From: CADEEL01 sp050246475 | GTDB lineage: Bacteria > Pseudomonadota > Alphaproteobacteria > Caulobacterales > Aquidulcibacteraceae | Assembly: GCA_050246475.1 (NCBI GenBank) | Contig: JBFWVZ010000002.1 | Location: 124,001 to 188,000 of the forward strand | Length of the DNA: 64,000 nt | Direction: 5' to 3' | Shown: one piece after another, positions 26,531 through 35,712 of the stretch | Layout: each line of letters starts with the position of its first letter | Position numbering within the stretch: position 1 is the stretch's first letter | The notes under the pieces: generated by a model | Database searches by the model: none | What the model was told of the DNA's origin: nothing | Seen by the model: the letters and a program-made list of their open reading frames with translations, nothing else | Position numbers and translations under genes: made by a program

Positions 26531-27848
26531 CCACGAAGAGGCTGGGCGTCTCCATCGAGCCGCGCGTTTCGGAATCCGCGCCGGCCACGAGCCGCGCGTA
26601 CATATCGATCAAATTCCCCGCGACCGTGATCTCGCTCACGGGATAAGCGAACGCGCCGCCCTCGAACCAGAAGCCCGCGACGCCCACGCTCCAATCGCCC
26701 GTGTTCATATTGAGCGAGGGCGAGAACATATCGGTGACGAGCAACCCGCGCCCCGCATTCTTCATCAGCGCATCGAATGAATCCGCGCCGGGCTTCACGC
26801 GCAGATTCGTCGTGCCGATGCCGGGCGGCCCGCCATGGCCAAGCGTCGCATGCCCGGTCGGCGAAAGGCCAAGCTGACGCGCCGCGCTCGCATTCATCAG
26901 CCACGTGGTGACGACGCCGTCGTCGATGAGCTTGCGCGCCTGAACGCGCCCGCCCTCGCCGTCGAACGCGCGCGAAGCCATGCCCTTCGCCTTGAACGGG
27001 TCTTCCGAAATCTCGAAGCCTTCCGCGAACACGCGCTGCCCGAGCTTATCCTTCAAGAACGAAACCCCGCGCGCGACAGAGGCGCCGTTGATCCCGGAGA
27101 GCGCTGGGCCGACGATGCGCCCCGCCAAACGCCGCTCAAAGATGACGCCCGCGCGCGTGCTCTCCAATTTCCGCGAACCAAGCCGCGCCGCCGCGCGCTC
27201 GCCCGCGATGCGCCCGATCTCTTCGGCGCTCTTCAAATCCGCGAAGAAGCGCTGTGAATCGTATTCGTAATCGCGCTCCTTCTGCCCATCGCGCTCCGAG
27301 AGCGGCGAAACCGAAACGCTGTAGCTCGTGCCGCGATGCGAACCGGCAAACCCATCGCTCGTCGCGTAAGCGCTCTCGCCCGCGCTCCACGAGGCTTCCG
27401 CGCCGCCAGAGTTTGTGATCTCCGGAACCGAGAGCGCAATCTCCTCAGCGCGCTTCGCCAGCGCCTCAAGTTCTTTCGCGCTCGGGCGCGCATCGTCCGA
27501 CGTCTCAAGCTGCATGATCGCGTCGGCGCGATGCTCACGCTCCAGCAGCCCAGCGAACTTGTCTTCCGGCGCGGTCTTCGCCATCGCGACGACGCGCTCC
27601 GCCAGCGCCTGCAAGCCCGCGCTCGATAAATCGGAAGAGGAAGCCGCCGCCTGCTTCTTGCCGATGAAAGCGCGCAGCGCCACCGAGCGCGCCTCTTCCC
27701 GCTCGACGCCCTCAAGCTCCCCGAGGCGCACATCCGCCGAGAGGCTTTCGCGCGCGGAATAGGAGGCGTCCGCCGCCTCCGCGCCGGCTTTCAGCGCATG
27801 CGCCAGGAGTTCGGCAAGCGCCGAGCCGGAATCCGCATCGTAGGGCAT
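26505..27848 (-). CDS. pmbA: TldD/PmbA family metalloprotease subunit (PmbA)
   Basis: 447 residues from ATG 27848. The open frame runs on upstream but through a double-hairpin repeat, so that extension is not coding. PmbA lacks the HExxxH motif and forms a heterodimer with TldD, whose gene is at 53468. The N-terminal half has the ADASYSARESLSADVRLGELEG pattern and the C-terminal half a DMFSPSLNMNTGDWSVGVAGFW block. The pair processes peptides in E. coli (microcin maturation, CcdA degradation). Confidence 0.92.
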   Translation of the reverse strand: MPYDADSGSALAELLAHALKAGAEAADASYSARESLSADVRLGELEGVEREEARSVALRAFIGKKQAAASSSDLSSAGLQALAERVVAMAKTAPEDKFAGLLEREHRADAIMQLETSDDARPSAKELEALAKRAEEIALSVPEITNSGGAEASWSAGESAYATSDGFAGSHRGTSYSVSVSPLSERDGQKERDYEYDSQRFFADLKSAEEIGRIAGERAAARLGSRKLESTRAGVIFERRLAGRIVGPALSGINGASVARGVSFLKDKLGQRVFAEGFEISEDPFKAKGMASRAFDGEGGRVQARKLIDDGVVTTWLMNASAARQLGLSPTGHATLGHGGPPGIGTTNLRVKPGADSFDALMKNAGRGLLVTDMFSPSLNMNTGDWSVGVAGFWFEGGAFAYPVSEITVAGNLIDMYARLVAGADSETRGSMETPSLFVDDLAIGGV

Positions 27849-27914
27849 GGCAGCTACATGGCGTGTTCGGTGGGCGTTTGGAAGTGGCCCAAGCACCGAT
27901 CCCTCGGCTTCACC

Positions 27915-27983
27915 GCTCGGCTCTCGCGAAAGCGAGAGCCCAGAAGCCGCGAAACTGGACCCTCGCATTCGCGAGGGTCGAGC
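27915..27983. repeat. Double-hairpin intergenic element, copy 4
   Basis: 69 bp between divergent pmbA and the alcohol dehydrogenase gene. Here the left arm is GGCTCTCGC/GCGAGAGCC and the right arm GACCCTCGC/GCGAGGGTC: both stems pair fully although the bases differ from copies 1 and 2, that is, paired substitutions. Confidence 0.9.
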
Positions 27984-28065
27984 GGCGAGCACCCCTCCCC
28001 CTCAGTCAGCCTTGCTCCCGCATCCCTCCCCATGATTGATGCCTGAAAACAAGGGAGACACGGCG

Positions 28066-29106
28066 ATGCACTGCCAGGCGATGACGGCGTTCGGAAAGCC
28101 CCTCGAACCGCTCGACCGCGAGACGCCCGCCCCCGGCCCCGGCGAGGCGATCGTCCGCATCACCCGCGCCGGCGTCTGCCATTCCGATCTCCATTTGCAC
28201 GACGGCCATTTCGATCTGGGCGGCGACGCCAAGCTACCCGTGAACATCCCGCTCCCCGCGGTGCTCGGCCACGAGATCGAGGGCGAGGTCGTCGCGCTCG
28301 GCGAAGGCGTGAAGGGCCCCAAGGCGGGAACGCGCGTCGCGGTCTATCCCTGGATCGGCTGCGGCCAGTGCGTCGCGTGTAAACGCGGCGATCAGCAGCT
28401 CTGCCCCACTAACCGCAATCTCGGCATCGCGCGCTGGGGCGGCCTCTCCGATCACGTCCACGTGCCGGACGCCGAAGCGCTCATTCCGATCGAGAAGCTG
28501 AAGCCCGGCGTCGGCGCCGTCGCGATGTGCTCGGGCCTCACGGCCTTCTCCGCGCTCAAGAAGATTCCAAAATCCGCCGCCAACGAACCCATTGTGCTGC
28601 TGGGCTTGGGCGGCGTGGGCCTGATGGGCCTCTCGCTCGCGAAGGCGCTGCTCCCCAATCCAATCGTCGCGGTCGATATCGACCCCGCGAAACGCAAAGC
28701 CGCCGTCGAGCGCGGCGCCGCTGAAGCGATCGACCCGAAGGAAGAAGGCGCGGCCGCCGCCTTCGTGAAACGCACCGGCGGCGCGGCCGGCGCGATCGAT
28801 TTCGTCGGCGCACCACAGACCTACGCCTTCGGCACCTCCGCGCTCCGGCGCGGCGGAACATACGTGATCGTGGGGCTCTTCGGCGGCGCAGTCACCGTCC
28901 CGCTCGTCACCGTGCCGATGCGCGCGATGACCATCGCCGGCTCCTATGTCGGCAGCCTCGCTGAAGCGAAAGAGCTCATCGCGCTTCTGGAGACAGGCAA
29001 AGTCAGCGATCCGCTGCTCGATGAGCGCCCGCTCTCCGCGGCGAATTCGGCGTTCGACGATCTCCGCGCCGGCAAGGTCGTGGGGCGCGTGGTGCTCGCG
29101 CCTTAG
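28066..29106 (+). CDS. Zinc-dependent alcohol dehydrogenase (MDR family)
   Basis: 346 residues from ATG 28066, six bases after AAGGGAGA; an upstream in-frame start at 28036 is less likely. It oxidises alcohols with NAD(P). The catalytic zinc site is read from GVCHSDLHLHDG and GHEIEGEV, and a structural-zinc cluster GCGQCVACKRGDQQLC keeps four Cys. The nucleotide-binding GLGGVGLMGL turn is near residue 180. Substrate not determinable. Confidence 0.92.
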   Translation: MHCQAMTAFGKPLEPLDRETPAPGPGEAIVRITRAGVCHSDLHLHDGHFDLGGDAKLPVNIPLPAVLGHEIEGEVVALGEGVKGPKAGTRVAVYPWIGCGQCVACKRGDQQLCPTNRNLGIARWGGLSDHVHVPDAEALIPIEKLKPGVGAVAMCSGLTAFSALKKIPKSAANEPIVLLGLGGVGLMGLSLAKALLPNPIVAVDIDPAKRKAAVERGAAEAIDPKEEGAAAAFVKRTGGAAGAIDFVGAPQTYAFGTSALRRGGTYVIVGLFGGAVTVPLVTVPMRAMTIAGSYVGSLAEAKELIALLETGKVSDPLLDERPLSAANSAFDDLRAGKVVGRVVLAP

Positions 29107-29116
29107 CACAACGCTT

Positions 29117-29210
29117 CACCTCCCCCTGAAAGGGGGAGGCCGGGAGGGGGTAGGCACGAAACTCTCCGATCGAAGCGCCCACCCCCTCTTACTCCCCCTT
29201 TCAAGGGGAG
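29117..29210. repeat. C/G-rich inverted-repeat element
   Basis: Two stems, CCTCCCCCTGAAAGGGGGAGG (29119-29139) and a second with ACTCCCCCTTTC (about 29190-29210), in opposite orientation, between the convergent alcohol dehydrogenase and MAPEG genes. Same family as 25331. Confidence 0.7.
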
Positions 29211-29228
29211 ATGACGGAAGCGTTGGGA

Positions 29229-29630
29229 CTAGAATCTCGCCGTCGCACCCAGCCAGATCAGGCCCGCGCCCATGATGAGGAATGAGAGCCAGGTCAGCGT
29301 CATCCCGAGGATGCGCCCGATGTTGAGCGGCCCCGCGATCATTCCGGCGGCATGGATGATCCGCCCGGCCGTCAGTGTCCCGCCCGCGGCGTGAAGCAGC
29401 CAGAGCGGCGTCGCCGGCGCAAAGAGCGCCAGGAGCGTCACGCCCGCGATCCCCGCCGGAATATATTCGGCCGCGTTGGCGTGCGTGCGCACGACGCGAA
29501 CCATCTCGGCGTCGCCCGCGTCGCCGAGCACGATGCGGCGCCGGCGCCTATTCCCAGCGGTGCGTATCGCAAGGAAGAGCAGCAACAAGATGTTGAGCCC
29601 CGCATAGACGGCCGCGATCTGCAATTGCAT
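29229..29630 (-). CDS. MAPEG family membrane protein
   Basis: 133 residues with four predicted membrane helices. The family marker is RTHANAAEYIPAGI (about residues 48-61). MAPEG proteins in eukaryotes conjugate glutathione or make eicosanoids; bacterial members are thought to handle hydrophobic electrophiles. Inner membrane. No operon partner is evident. Confidence 0.9.
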   Translation of the reverse strand: MQLQIAAVYAGLNILLLLFLAIRTAGNRRRRRIVLGDAGDAEMVRVVRTHANAAEYIPAGIAGVTLLALFAPATPLWLLHAAGGTLTAGRIIHAAGMIAGPLNIGRILGMTLTWLSFLIMGAGLIWLGATARF

Positions 29631-29780
29631 GGCGGAAACCTCCTGGAAGGCAAGTCTAACGCCGCTTAACCCTGATGGAAATTCGCCATTTCAATTCTTT
29701 GTTTCGTTTTCAGAAACCACGCATTCATCCGCATACGGCATATTCTGCCCATAACGAACGCCCGAAGGCGGCAGGTGGTG

Positions 29781-29978
29781 ATGGGTGGGTTTGCGGAACT
29801 AGGCGTCCAGGCCGGCGAGAACGCCGCGCTCTGGGCGCTTTGCGGGGCGGCGGCGCTTGGAGCGCTGGCCGTCGCCGCCCGCGCCGCGATCGCTGCGGCC
29901 TTGCCCGATCTCGATTTCGACTTCGGTTACGATGCAAGCGCCGCCGCGATCGAAGGCGCGCGTCTGCTGAATGCCTAG
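29781..29978 (+). CDS. Small putative membrane protein
   Basis: 65 residues from ATG 29781 (GTGs at 29775 and 29778 are also in frame). One hydrophobic Ala/Leu-rich segment (about 18-42) and an acidic C-terminus (LPDLDFDFGYD). No family recognised. Its TAG overlaps the TAG of the convergent methyltransferase gene (CTAG), the arrangement used by real gene pairs elsewhere here, which is the main reason to accept it. It could still be a chance frame. Confidence 0.45.
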   Translation: MGGFAELGVQAGENAALWALCGAAALGALAVAARAAIAAALPDLDFDFGYDASAAAIEGARLLNA

Positions 29979-30622
29979 CGTTTCAAGCGCCAAACGCCCG
30001 TCCGCTTCACTTCGGAATCTTCCAGCGCCTTGATCGTCGGCACTTCGTACTCCGCGACCTGATCGAGCTTGTTCTTCGGCAGATAAGTCCGCCCCGGATC
30101 GCCGATGAAGACGGCCGCGCCGTTCGCTTCGACATCGGCGAGCCACGCATAAAGCCGCGCGGAAATATCGCGGTCGTAAAAGAGATCGCCCACAAGCAGC
30201 ACGTCGCCGTCGAGCTGGCGCCCGATCAAATCCGCTTCCGTCGTCTCGATCGTCACGCCGTTGAGCGCCGCGTTCATCCGCGCCGCCGGCGCACAGAATG
30301 GATCGATGTCCGCCGCGAGCGCGGAGGCCGCGCCCGCTTTCATCGCCGCGATCGCCACGAGCCCCGAACCTGAGGCGAGATCGACCACGCGCTTCCCGCG
30401 CACGATTTCCCCATGATCGAGCACATAGCGCGCCAGCGCCTGCCCGCCTGCCCACGCAAACGCCCAGAACGGCGGCGGCAACCCGATGCGCCCAAGCTCC
30501 TCCTCTGTCATCTCCCAAAGCGCCACCGCATCATCCGCCAGATGCAGAGCAATCTCCGGCACATGCGGCGGCGCCGAGACGCGCGTGTTCTCGCGAATGA
30601 AGGCCTCGATGTCGGGGATCAA
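29975..30622 (-). CDS. Class I SAM-dependent methyltransferase, ETF/PrmA-like
   Basis: 215 residues from TTG 30622, overlapping the desaturase stop as TTGA. Motif I is VVDLASGSGLVAIAAMKAGA and the post-I acidic residue lies in AADIDPF. The PPPFWAFAWAGGQALARYVLD region and GDLFYDR resemble ETF-beta lysine methyltransferases and PrmA. A protein substrate is therefore likely but unproven. Any upstream frame is antisense of the desaturase. Confidence 0.85.
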   Translation of the reverse strand: MIPDIEAFIRENTRVSAPPHVPEIALHLADDAVALWEMTEEELGRIGLPPPFWAFAWAGGQALARYVLDHGEIVRGKRVVDLASGSGLVAIAAMKAGAASALAADIDPFCAPAARMNAALNGVTIETTEADLIGRQLDGDVLLVGDLFYDRDISARLYAWLADVEANGAAVFIGDPGRTYLPKNKLDQVAEYEVPTIKALEDSEVKRTGVWRLKR

Positions 30623-31575
30623 GCCGCCTGGGCCGCCCGCTCCGGCTTGCTCGTCGCCACCTTGAGCATCGCGGGATAGCTCGCCGCGACATCCATGCGC
30701 GCGCCGAAGCCCTTCTCCCGCAGCAGCGCGTGCAAGCGCTCCAGACGATAGCACGGCACATGCATGAAGACGTGATGCTCGCTGTGATAATGCACCCAAT
30801 AGGGCGCGATGAAGAGCCGCTCGATCGGGTTCGCCAGCGTCGTGCGCGCATGGCGGAACGGGTCTTCGTGCTTCCCGACGCACGCATGCTCGGCGATGTT
30901 GCGCAAGCGCGTGACGAGCTGCTGCCATGTCGCGAACGGCACGATCCAAAGCGCGAACCACGCCCACCAAAGCCCAAGCGCCGTCGTCGCGAAAATGATG
31001 ATCCCGTTCGTCACCCAGAACCTGAGCGCCGTCTGATCCGCGAGTTCGCGCTGCTCTTTCGGCATTGCGCGCCCTGACAGAAACGCCTGCACGCTCGGCA
31101 TGATGCGCTGCTTGAAGAAGGTCTGCCCGGTGAGATCGCGCACGACCTTGCGCCAGAAACTCTTCGCTGTGATCGGAAACGGCCGCGAGAGCCCAAGATC
31201 GGGATCCTCCGGCTGCTCCGTGAAGCGGTGATGCTGCAAATGATAAGGCCGGTAGCGCGCCAGATCCGAGCCGACGGGCCCCGCGCAAAGCCACTGCCCC
31301 AGCCAATCGTTCCACGCCTGATTGGGATGGAGCGCCCCATGCGCCGCATCGTGCATCAGGATGCCCAAGCCCAATTGCCGCGTCCCGATAATCATCACCG
31401 CGAGGATGTACGTGAGCGGATTGGGCCAGATCACGAAAACCGCGCCCGCCCCGATGATGAGCGCCCATGCATGCGCGATGCAGCCGATGCCGCGAAGCGC
31501 GGAGCGTTTCGCGAGCGGGGCCCATTCCTCCGCCGTGAAGATGGTCTTGGGGTCGATGCGCTGAACGGCCGGCAT
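30619..31575 (-). CDS. Membrane fatty acid desaturase
   Basis: 318 residues with about four membrane helices and the three histidine boxes of di-iron desaturases: HDAAH (near residue 75), HLQHH (near 113) and HSEHH (near 268). It introduces double bonds into acyl lipids and could adjust membrane fluidity. Cotranscribed with the downstream methyltransferase. Regiospecificity cannot be read. Confidence 0.92.
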   Translation of the reverse strand: MPAVQRIDPKTIFTAEEWAPLAKRSALRGIGCIAHAWALIIGAGAVFVIWPNPLTYILAVMIIGTRQLGLGILMHDAAHGALHPNQAWNDWLGQWLCAGPVGSDLARYRPYHLQHHRFTEQPEDPDLGLSRPFPITAKSFWRKVVRDLTGQTFFKQRIMPSVQAFLSGRAMPKEQRELADQTALRFWVTNGIIIFATTALGLWWAWFALWIVPFATWQQLVTRLRNIAEHACVGKHEDPFRHARTTLANPIERLFIAPYWVHYHSEHHVFMHVPCYRLERLHALLREKGFGARMDVAASYPAMLKVATSKPERAAQAA

Positions 31576-31589
31576 GGCGGGACTCTATA

Positions 31590-32201
31590 TCACGTTTTCA
31601 TCAAGACCGTCTCCGCCGCGCGCCAGCAATGCCATGCCGCCGCGGAACGCCAGGGCGCCCAGCGAAGCCCATATTCACCCAATTCCTTGGCGTTGACCTC
31701 GCGCCCGAGCATTTTCGACGCGCCCTTCCGCACGCCCAGGTCATCCACCGGCAGCACGTCCGGCCGCCCCAACGAGAACATAAGATACATCTCCACCGTC
31801 CAGCGCCCGACGCCCTTCACTTGCGTGAGGCGTTCGATGATCTCCTCGTCCGGCAGATGCGCGATCGAGCGCTGATGCGGGATGATCTTCTCGATCCGCT
31901 TCTGCGCGATGTCCCGGATGGCCGCGATCTTCTGCCGTGAAAGCCCCGCCGCGCGAAGCGTCTCGTCGGCCGTCTGCAGAATTTGCTCCGGTTCCGGATG
32001 TTTCTTCCCGTAAAGCGCGATCACCCGCCCATAGATCGTTCCCGCCGCCTTGCCCGAAAGCTGCTGATAAACCACCGCGCGGATGAGCGCCTTATAGGGA
32101 TCGCGGAAACGGTTGAACGATGTCGGATATGGTTCTTGCTTCGGCACATGCTTCTTCATCGCCGGGCAGACTTTGATGAGATGGCGTTCGGCTTCGTTCA
32201 A
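31590..32201 (-). CDS. DNA-3-methyladenine glycosylase II (AlkA-like, HhH-GPD)
   Basis: 203 residues from TTG 32201, with GGTGAG upstream; the next in-frame ATG (32159) would remove the first helix. It removes alkylated purines from DNA. The helix-hairpin-helix is LTQVKGVGRWTVEMYLMFSL and the catalytic Asp lies in LPVDDLGVRKG. The compact length fits the minimal bacterial form without the AlkA N-terminal domain. The upstream frame runs through a repeat and is noncoding. Confidence 0.88.
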   Translation of the reverse strand: MNEAERHLIKVCPAMKKHVPKQEPYPTSFNRFRDPYKALIRAVVYQQLSGKAAGTIYGRVIALYGKKHPEPEQILQTADETLRAAGLSRQKIAAIRDIAQKRIEKIIPHQRSIAHLPDEEIIERLTQVKGVGRWTVEMYLMFSLGRPDVLPVDDLGVRKGASKMLGREVNAKELGEYGLRWAPWRSAAAWHCWRAAETVLMKT

Positions 32202-32222
32202 AGTTCTGAGCTCACCCCATCC

Positions 32223-32291
32223 GCTCGACCCTCGCGAAAGAGAGAGCCCAGATGGCAACGGGCTGGACCCTCGCCTTCGCGAGGGTCGAGC
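32223..32291. repeat. Double-hairpin intergenic element, copy 5
   Basis: 69 bp between ubiA and the glycosylase gene. The left arm is hybrid (GACCCTCGC facing GAGAGAGCC), so its stem is imperfect; the right arm GACCCTCGC/GCGAGGGTC is perfect. Looks like a recombinant or decaying copy. Confidence 0.88.
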
Positions 32292-32304
32292 GGAGGTTGC
32301 CTCT

Positions 32305-32338
32305 CACTATTCACTATTCACTATTCACTACTCACTCA
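32305..32338. repeat. 7-bp tandem repeat array (CACTATT units)
   Basis: Three exact CACTATT units plus a CACTACT variant, running into the ubiA stop codon. Reading TATTCAC it matches the TATTCCC arrays elsewhere. It starts 14 bases to the right of double-hairpin copy 5. Confidence 0.88.
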
Positions 32339-33283
32339 AAAATAAGGCCGCAGCGTCCGCCACAGCGGCTCGAGCGCCAGCGCGCCCAAAATCGCCGCGC
32401 CGATCATCGCATTCGCTTTGAATGCCGCGAGCGCTGTGGAGGGCTGCCCTTCCTGCGGGCGCTGCACTTCGGGCCAGATGATGATCGCGCCAATGCCGCC
32501 AAGCACAAGGAACGTCGGCCATTGCGCGCCGGCGACATATGCAGCGCCGCTCCACAGCAGCACAGCCGCGATGTAAAAGCCGAAGGTCCATGTGCGCCAC
32601 GCATCCCCAAACAAGCGCGCCGTCGATTTCACGCCGACGAGCGCATCGTCCTCCTTGTCCTGCAGCGCATAGATCGTGTCGTAGCCCATCACCCAGAAGA
32701 AGCAGCCCGCATAGAGCAGCATCGTCTCCGGTGAGAGCGCGCGCTCCGTCGCCGCGCCGCCGACGAGCGCGCCCCAGGAAAACACGATCCCAAGGAATGC
32801 CTGCGGCCACCACGTCACGCGCTTCATGAACGGATAGAGCGCCACGAGCGGCAGCGAGCAGAGCGCCACGATCTGCGCGAAGCGCGGCAAAGCGAGAAGC
32901 ACGAACAACCCGATCAGCAATTGCGCGCCGAGCCACGCCCACGCTTCGACCATCGAAACCGCGCCGGATGGAATGGGCCGCCCGCGCGTGCGCGCCACTT
33001 GCGCGTCAATGTCCCGGTCCACGATGTCGTTATAGGTGCACCCCGCGCCGCGCATCGCGATCGCGCCGATCAGGAGCCAGAGCGCGAGCCAGCCTTCCTC
33101 CGGCCAGAACCCATCCTGCGTGCGCACGATCGCGATGCCCATCAGGCACGGCAGATAAAGCAGCTGCCACCCGATCGGCCGGTCGAGCCGCGAAAGCTGC
33201 GCGAACGCGCGCGCCTTCCCGCGCAGCCGCGCGGTCCAGTGGTTGGCGAGCGCATCGGCGGGGCGGGGCGCGGGGTCCGTCAT
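32336..33283 (-). CDS. ubiA: 4-hydroxybenzoate polyprenyltransferase
   Basis: 315 residues with about eight membrane helices. It attaches the polyprenyl chain to 4-hydroxybenzoate in ubiquinone synthesis at the inner membrane. The two Asp-rich motifs are YNDIVDRDIDAQVARTRGRP (about residues 84-103) and YDTIYALQDKEDDALVG. The GWQLLYLPCLMGI start region is typical. The array at its 3' end touches the stop codon. Confidence 0.95.
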   Translation of the reverse strand: MTDPAPRPADALANHWTARLRGKARAFAQLSRLDRPIGWQLLYLPCLMGIAIVRTQDGFWPEEGWLALWLLIGAIAMRGAGCTYNDIVDRDIDAQVARTRGRPIPSGAVSMVEAWAWLGAQLLIGLFVLLALPRFAQIVALCSLPLVALYPFMKRVTWWPQAFLGIVFSWGALVGGAATERALSPETMLLYAGCFFWVMGYDTIYALQDKEDDALVGVKSTARLFGDAWRTWTFGFYIAAVLLWSGAAYVAGAQWPTFLVLGGIGAIIIWPEVQRPQEGQPSTALAAFKANAMIGAAILGALALEPLWRTLRPYF

Positions 33284-33620
33284 GGCAAATTAGTCACGCA
33301 TCGGATGATGCGTTTCCATCGGCTGGACGCAAGCCGCGTGCGCGCTTATGTAGCCCGCGTGTTGATTTGCGAGTTCGGATTCTTGATGGCCCGATACTGA
33401 CCCCGGCGGCGCTGCTTTAGGAAGCCGCGCAGTGTGCCTCCCGCATGCGGGACGCAGCTGCATACCCTCCTCAAAGCGCTCCGACGACGTGAGGTCAGAT
33501 CAGGGCTCGACCCGCCCCCCCTTTGGGGCGTCCAGCCGAATCCATCGCTTCATTTCTTCGACAATTCAGAACTGGACCGCTGCGGCGCCCGTGCGCCCGC
33601 GATCCGCCTTCGGTGATGTC
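33284..33620. other. 337-bp spacer between divergent ubiA and an ABC exporter gene
   Basis: No credible gene. I see a short CCCGCATGCGGG palindrome (about 33438-33449) and a CCCCCCCTTTGGGG stretch near 33517. It must contain both promoters; an undetected small RNA is possible but not supported. The in-frame extension of the ABC gene into this stretch (from 33432) is rich in Arg/Ser/Pro and unlike protein. Confidence 0.5.
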
Positions 33621-35429
33621 ATGTCCGCTTACGACGAATTCGACGATGAATTGATCCGCCCCAATCCCGCGAGCGTGCGCGAGATTGCGGGCTTCCTCTG
33701 GCGTCATTGGATGAGCCAGCCCGGCAAGCTCTGGGGCTTCATCGCGCTCTTTTCCGTGTCGGCGACGTGCGAATTGCTGTTGCCGCTGATGTCCTCGCGC
33801 CTCGTCGAAGCCTTGACGGCGGGCGCGGATGAGGCCGCGCGCCAGGGCCTTTGGGCGTACGGGGCCTTCACGCTCGTCGCGTTCCTCTTTTTCTCGACGC
33901 GCAACATCGCGGTGCGTTTCTGGATTCCCTTCGCCTCCAACAACATGCGCAACATCGTGCAGGGCGGCTTCAGGGACGTGCAGCGCTTCAGCGCCGATTG
34001 GCACGCCAACAATTTCGCCGGCGCGACCGTCAGGCGCGTCTCGCGCGCCATGTGGGCGTACGACACGATCTCCGACACCGTCGTCTGGTTCATCCTGCCG
34101 GCGCTCATCGTGCTGGGCGGCGTGACGGTGATGACGGCGCTGCAATGGCCGATGATCGGGCTCTTCGTCGGCGCGACGATCGTGGCCTTCCTGGCGTCCA
34201 CCTATCTCTTCGGCCGCTATTACATCGCCGCCGCGAACCGGGAATCGAACGCGGCGGACACGCGCATCGGCGCGGCCCTTGCCGACGCCGTGGGTTCGAA
34301 CGCCACCGTCAAGGCCTTCGGCGCCGAAACGCGCGAACAATCACGCTTCGAAGCCGTCGCGCAGGATTGGCGCGACAAGGCGAACCGCACCTGGCTGCGC
34401 TTCACCAACGCCTGGATCGTGCAGAACATCATCCTCTTCGCATTACAGGCGGGGCTTGTCGGCCTCGTCTTCCTCGAATGGCGGGCCGGGCGCGCAACGC
34501 CGGGCGACGCCACCTTCGCGATCACCAGCTTCTTCCTGGTGAACGGCTATCTGCGCACGCTTGGTGAGAACTTCCAGATGCTGCAAAAGGGCTTCGCCGA
34601 GATTGAGGACGTCGTCGCCTATGCGCGCCAGCAGGAGGAGATCAAGGATCGCCCGAATGCGCGCGCCTTTGCTCCCGGCTTAGGCGAGATCAAGTTCAAT
34701 CGCGTCGCATTCCAGTACGTAGGCCAAGACGCGCCGCTCTACCGGGATTTCTCCCTGCGCATTGCGCCGGGCGAAACGGCGGCGCTCGTCGGCCCCACGG
34801 GCTCGGGCAAGTCCACGTTCGTGAAGCTCGTGCAGCGTCTTTATGACGTGAACGGCGGCGCGATCGTGATCGACGGGCAGGACGTGCGGGACGTGACGCA
34901 AGCAAGTTTGCGCCGCGCCATCGCGCTCGTCCCGCAGGATCCCGCGCTCTTCCATCGTTCGCTCAAGGAGAACATCGCCTACGCGAGGCCCGACGCGCCG
35001 ATGGAAGCCGTGATCGATGCGGCCAAGCGCGCCCGCGCGCACGATTTCATCTTGAAGCTCCCCAAGGGCTACGACACCGAAGTCGGCGAACGGGGCGTGA
35101 AGCTCTCGGGCGGCGAGCGCCAGCGCGTCGCGCTCGCGCGCGCGTTCCTGGCCGATGCGCCGATCTTGATCCTCGACGAAGCGACCTCCTCGCTCGACAC
35201 CGAGACGGAGCGCGACGTGCAGGCCGCGATGGCGGAGCTCAAGGCCGGGCGCACCACGATCGTCATCGCGCACCGCCTCTCCACCGTGCGCGAGGCGGAC
35301 CGCATCCTCGTCTTCGACAAAGGGCGCATCGTGGAGCAAGGCCGCCACGCCGAACTCATCGGCGGCGCCGGCCTCTACGCCCGCCTCCACGCGCTCTCGG
35401 TCGGCGACAAACTGAACGACGCGGCTTAG
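33621..35429 (+). CDS. ABC exporter, fused permease and ATPase
   Basis: 602 residues from ATG 33621. Six membrane helices (about 35-330), then Walker A GPTGSGKST, Q-loop LVPQDPALF, signature LSGGERQRVALARAF, Walker B ILILDEATSSLD and IAHRLSTVREADRI. It is a half-transporter of the multidrug/lipid exporter class. It is not closely linked to a secretion partner, so I do not assign the remnants of hlyD nearby to it. Substrate unknown. Confidence 0.88.
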   Translation: MSAYDEFDDELIRPNPASVREIAGFLWRHWMSQPGKLWGFIALFSVSATCELLLPLMSSRLVEALTAGADEAARQGLWAYGAFTLVAFLFFSTRNIAVRFWIPFASNNMRNIVQGGFRDVQRFSADWHANNFAGATVRRVSRAMWAYDTISDTVVWFILPALIVLGGVTVMTALQWPMIGLFVGATIVAFLASTYLFGRYYIAAANRESNAADTRIGAALADAVGSNATVKAFGAETREQSRFEAVAQDWRDKANRTWLRFTNAWIVQNIILFALQAGLVGLVFLEWRAGRATPGDATFAITSFFLVNGYLRTLGENFQMLQKGFAEIEDVVAYARQQEEIKDRPNARAFAPGLGEIKFNRVAFQYVGQDAPLYRDFSLRIAPGETAALVGPTGSGKSTFVKLVQRLYDVNGGAIVIDGQDVRDVTQASLRRAIALVPQDPALFHRSLKENIAYARPDAPMEAVIDAAKRARAHDFILKLPKGYDTEVGERGVKLSGGERQRVALARAFLADAPILILDEATSSLDTETERDVQAAMAELKAGRTTIVIAHRLSTVREADRILVFDKGRIVEQGRHAELIGGAGLYARLHALSVGDKLNDAA

Positions 35430-35506
35430 GCCGACACGGCTTCCAGCCGGCAGCAGGTGGCGTTCCCCGGACGATCGCGCGAGCGATCGATCCGGGGCCC
35501 ATCGAT
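35430..35506. repeat. Palindromic repeats, types P2 and P1
   Basis: Directly after the ABC stop: CGGCTTCCAGCCGG (P2, also at 38194 and 43376), then CCCCGGACGATCG facing CGATCGATCCGGGG (P1, 35465-35497). P1-type hairpins recur at 43240-43360, 44747 and 60541. Confidence 0.75.
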
Positions 35507-35545
35507 CCGCTCGCACGAACGGTGCAAGAGAGGTGCACCCATTCG

Positions 35546-35614
35546 GCTCGACCCTCGCGAAAGCGAGGGTCCAGTCCGTTGCTGTCTGGGCTCTCGCTTT
35601 CGCGAGAGCCGAGC
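35546..35614. repeat. Double-hairpin intergenic element, copy 6
   Basis: 69 bp. Here the left arm is GACCCTCGC/GCGAGGGTC and the right arm GGCTCTCGC/GCGAGAGCC, the arm types exchanged relative to copy 4, i.e. the whole element is inverted. Between the ABC exporter and the monooxygenase gene. Confidence 0.9.
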
Positions 35615-35712
35615 CACCAGCTTCGCATTGAGTCGGGTGGCGACGTTGCATCGTGGCGGCTCTCCCAAAGGCGCCGGTTGGCCCCGCGCGCGGCGAGGTT
35701 TAGAACGCCTGC

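Noticed and set aside
27849..27992. N-terminal extension of pmbA
   Set aside because: It is translated through the double-hairpin repeat copy 4, which is noncoding at all other sites.
33432..33620. In-frame N-terminal extension of the ABC exporter
   Set aside because: Composition is unlike protein, and an ATG with a suitable context at 33621 gives a normal ABC exporter start.
33284..33620. Possible small RNA gene in the ubiA/ABC spacer
   Set aside because: No recognisable RNA family, no promoter or terminator pair that I could support.
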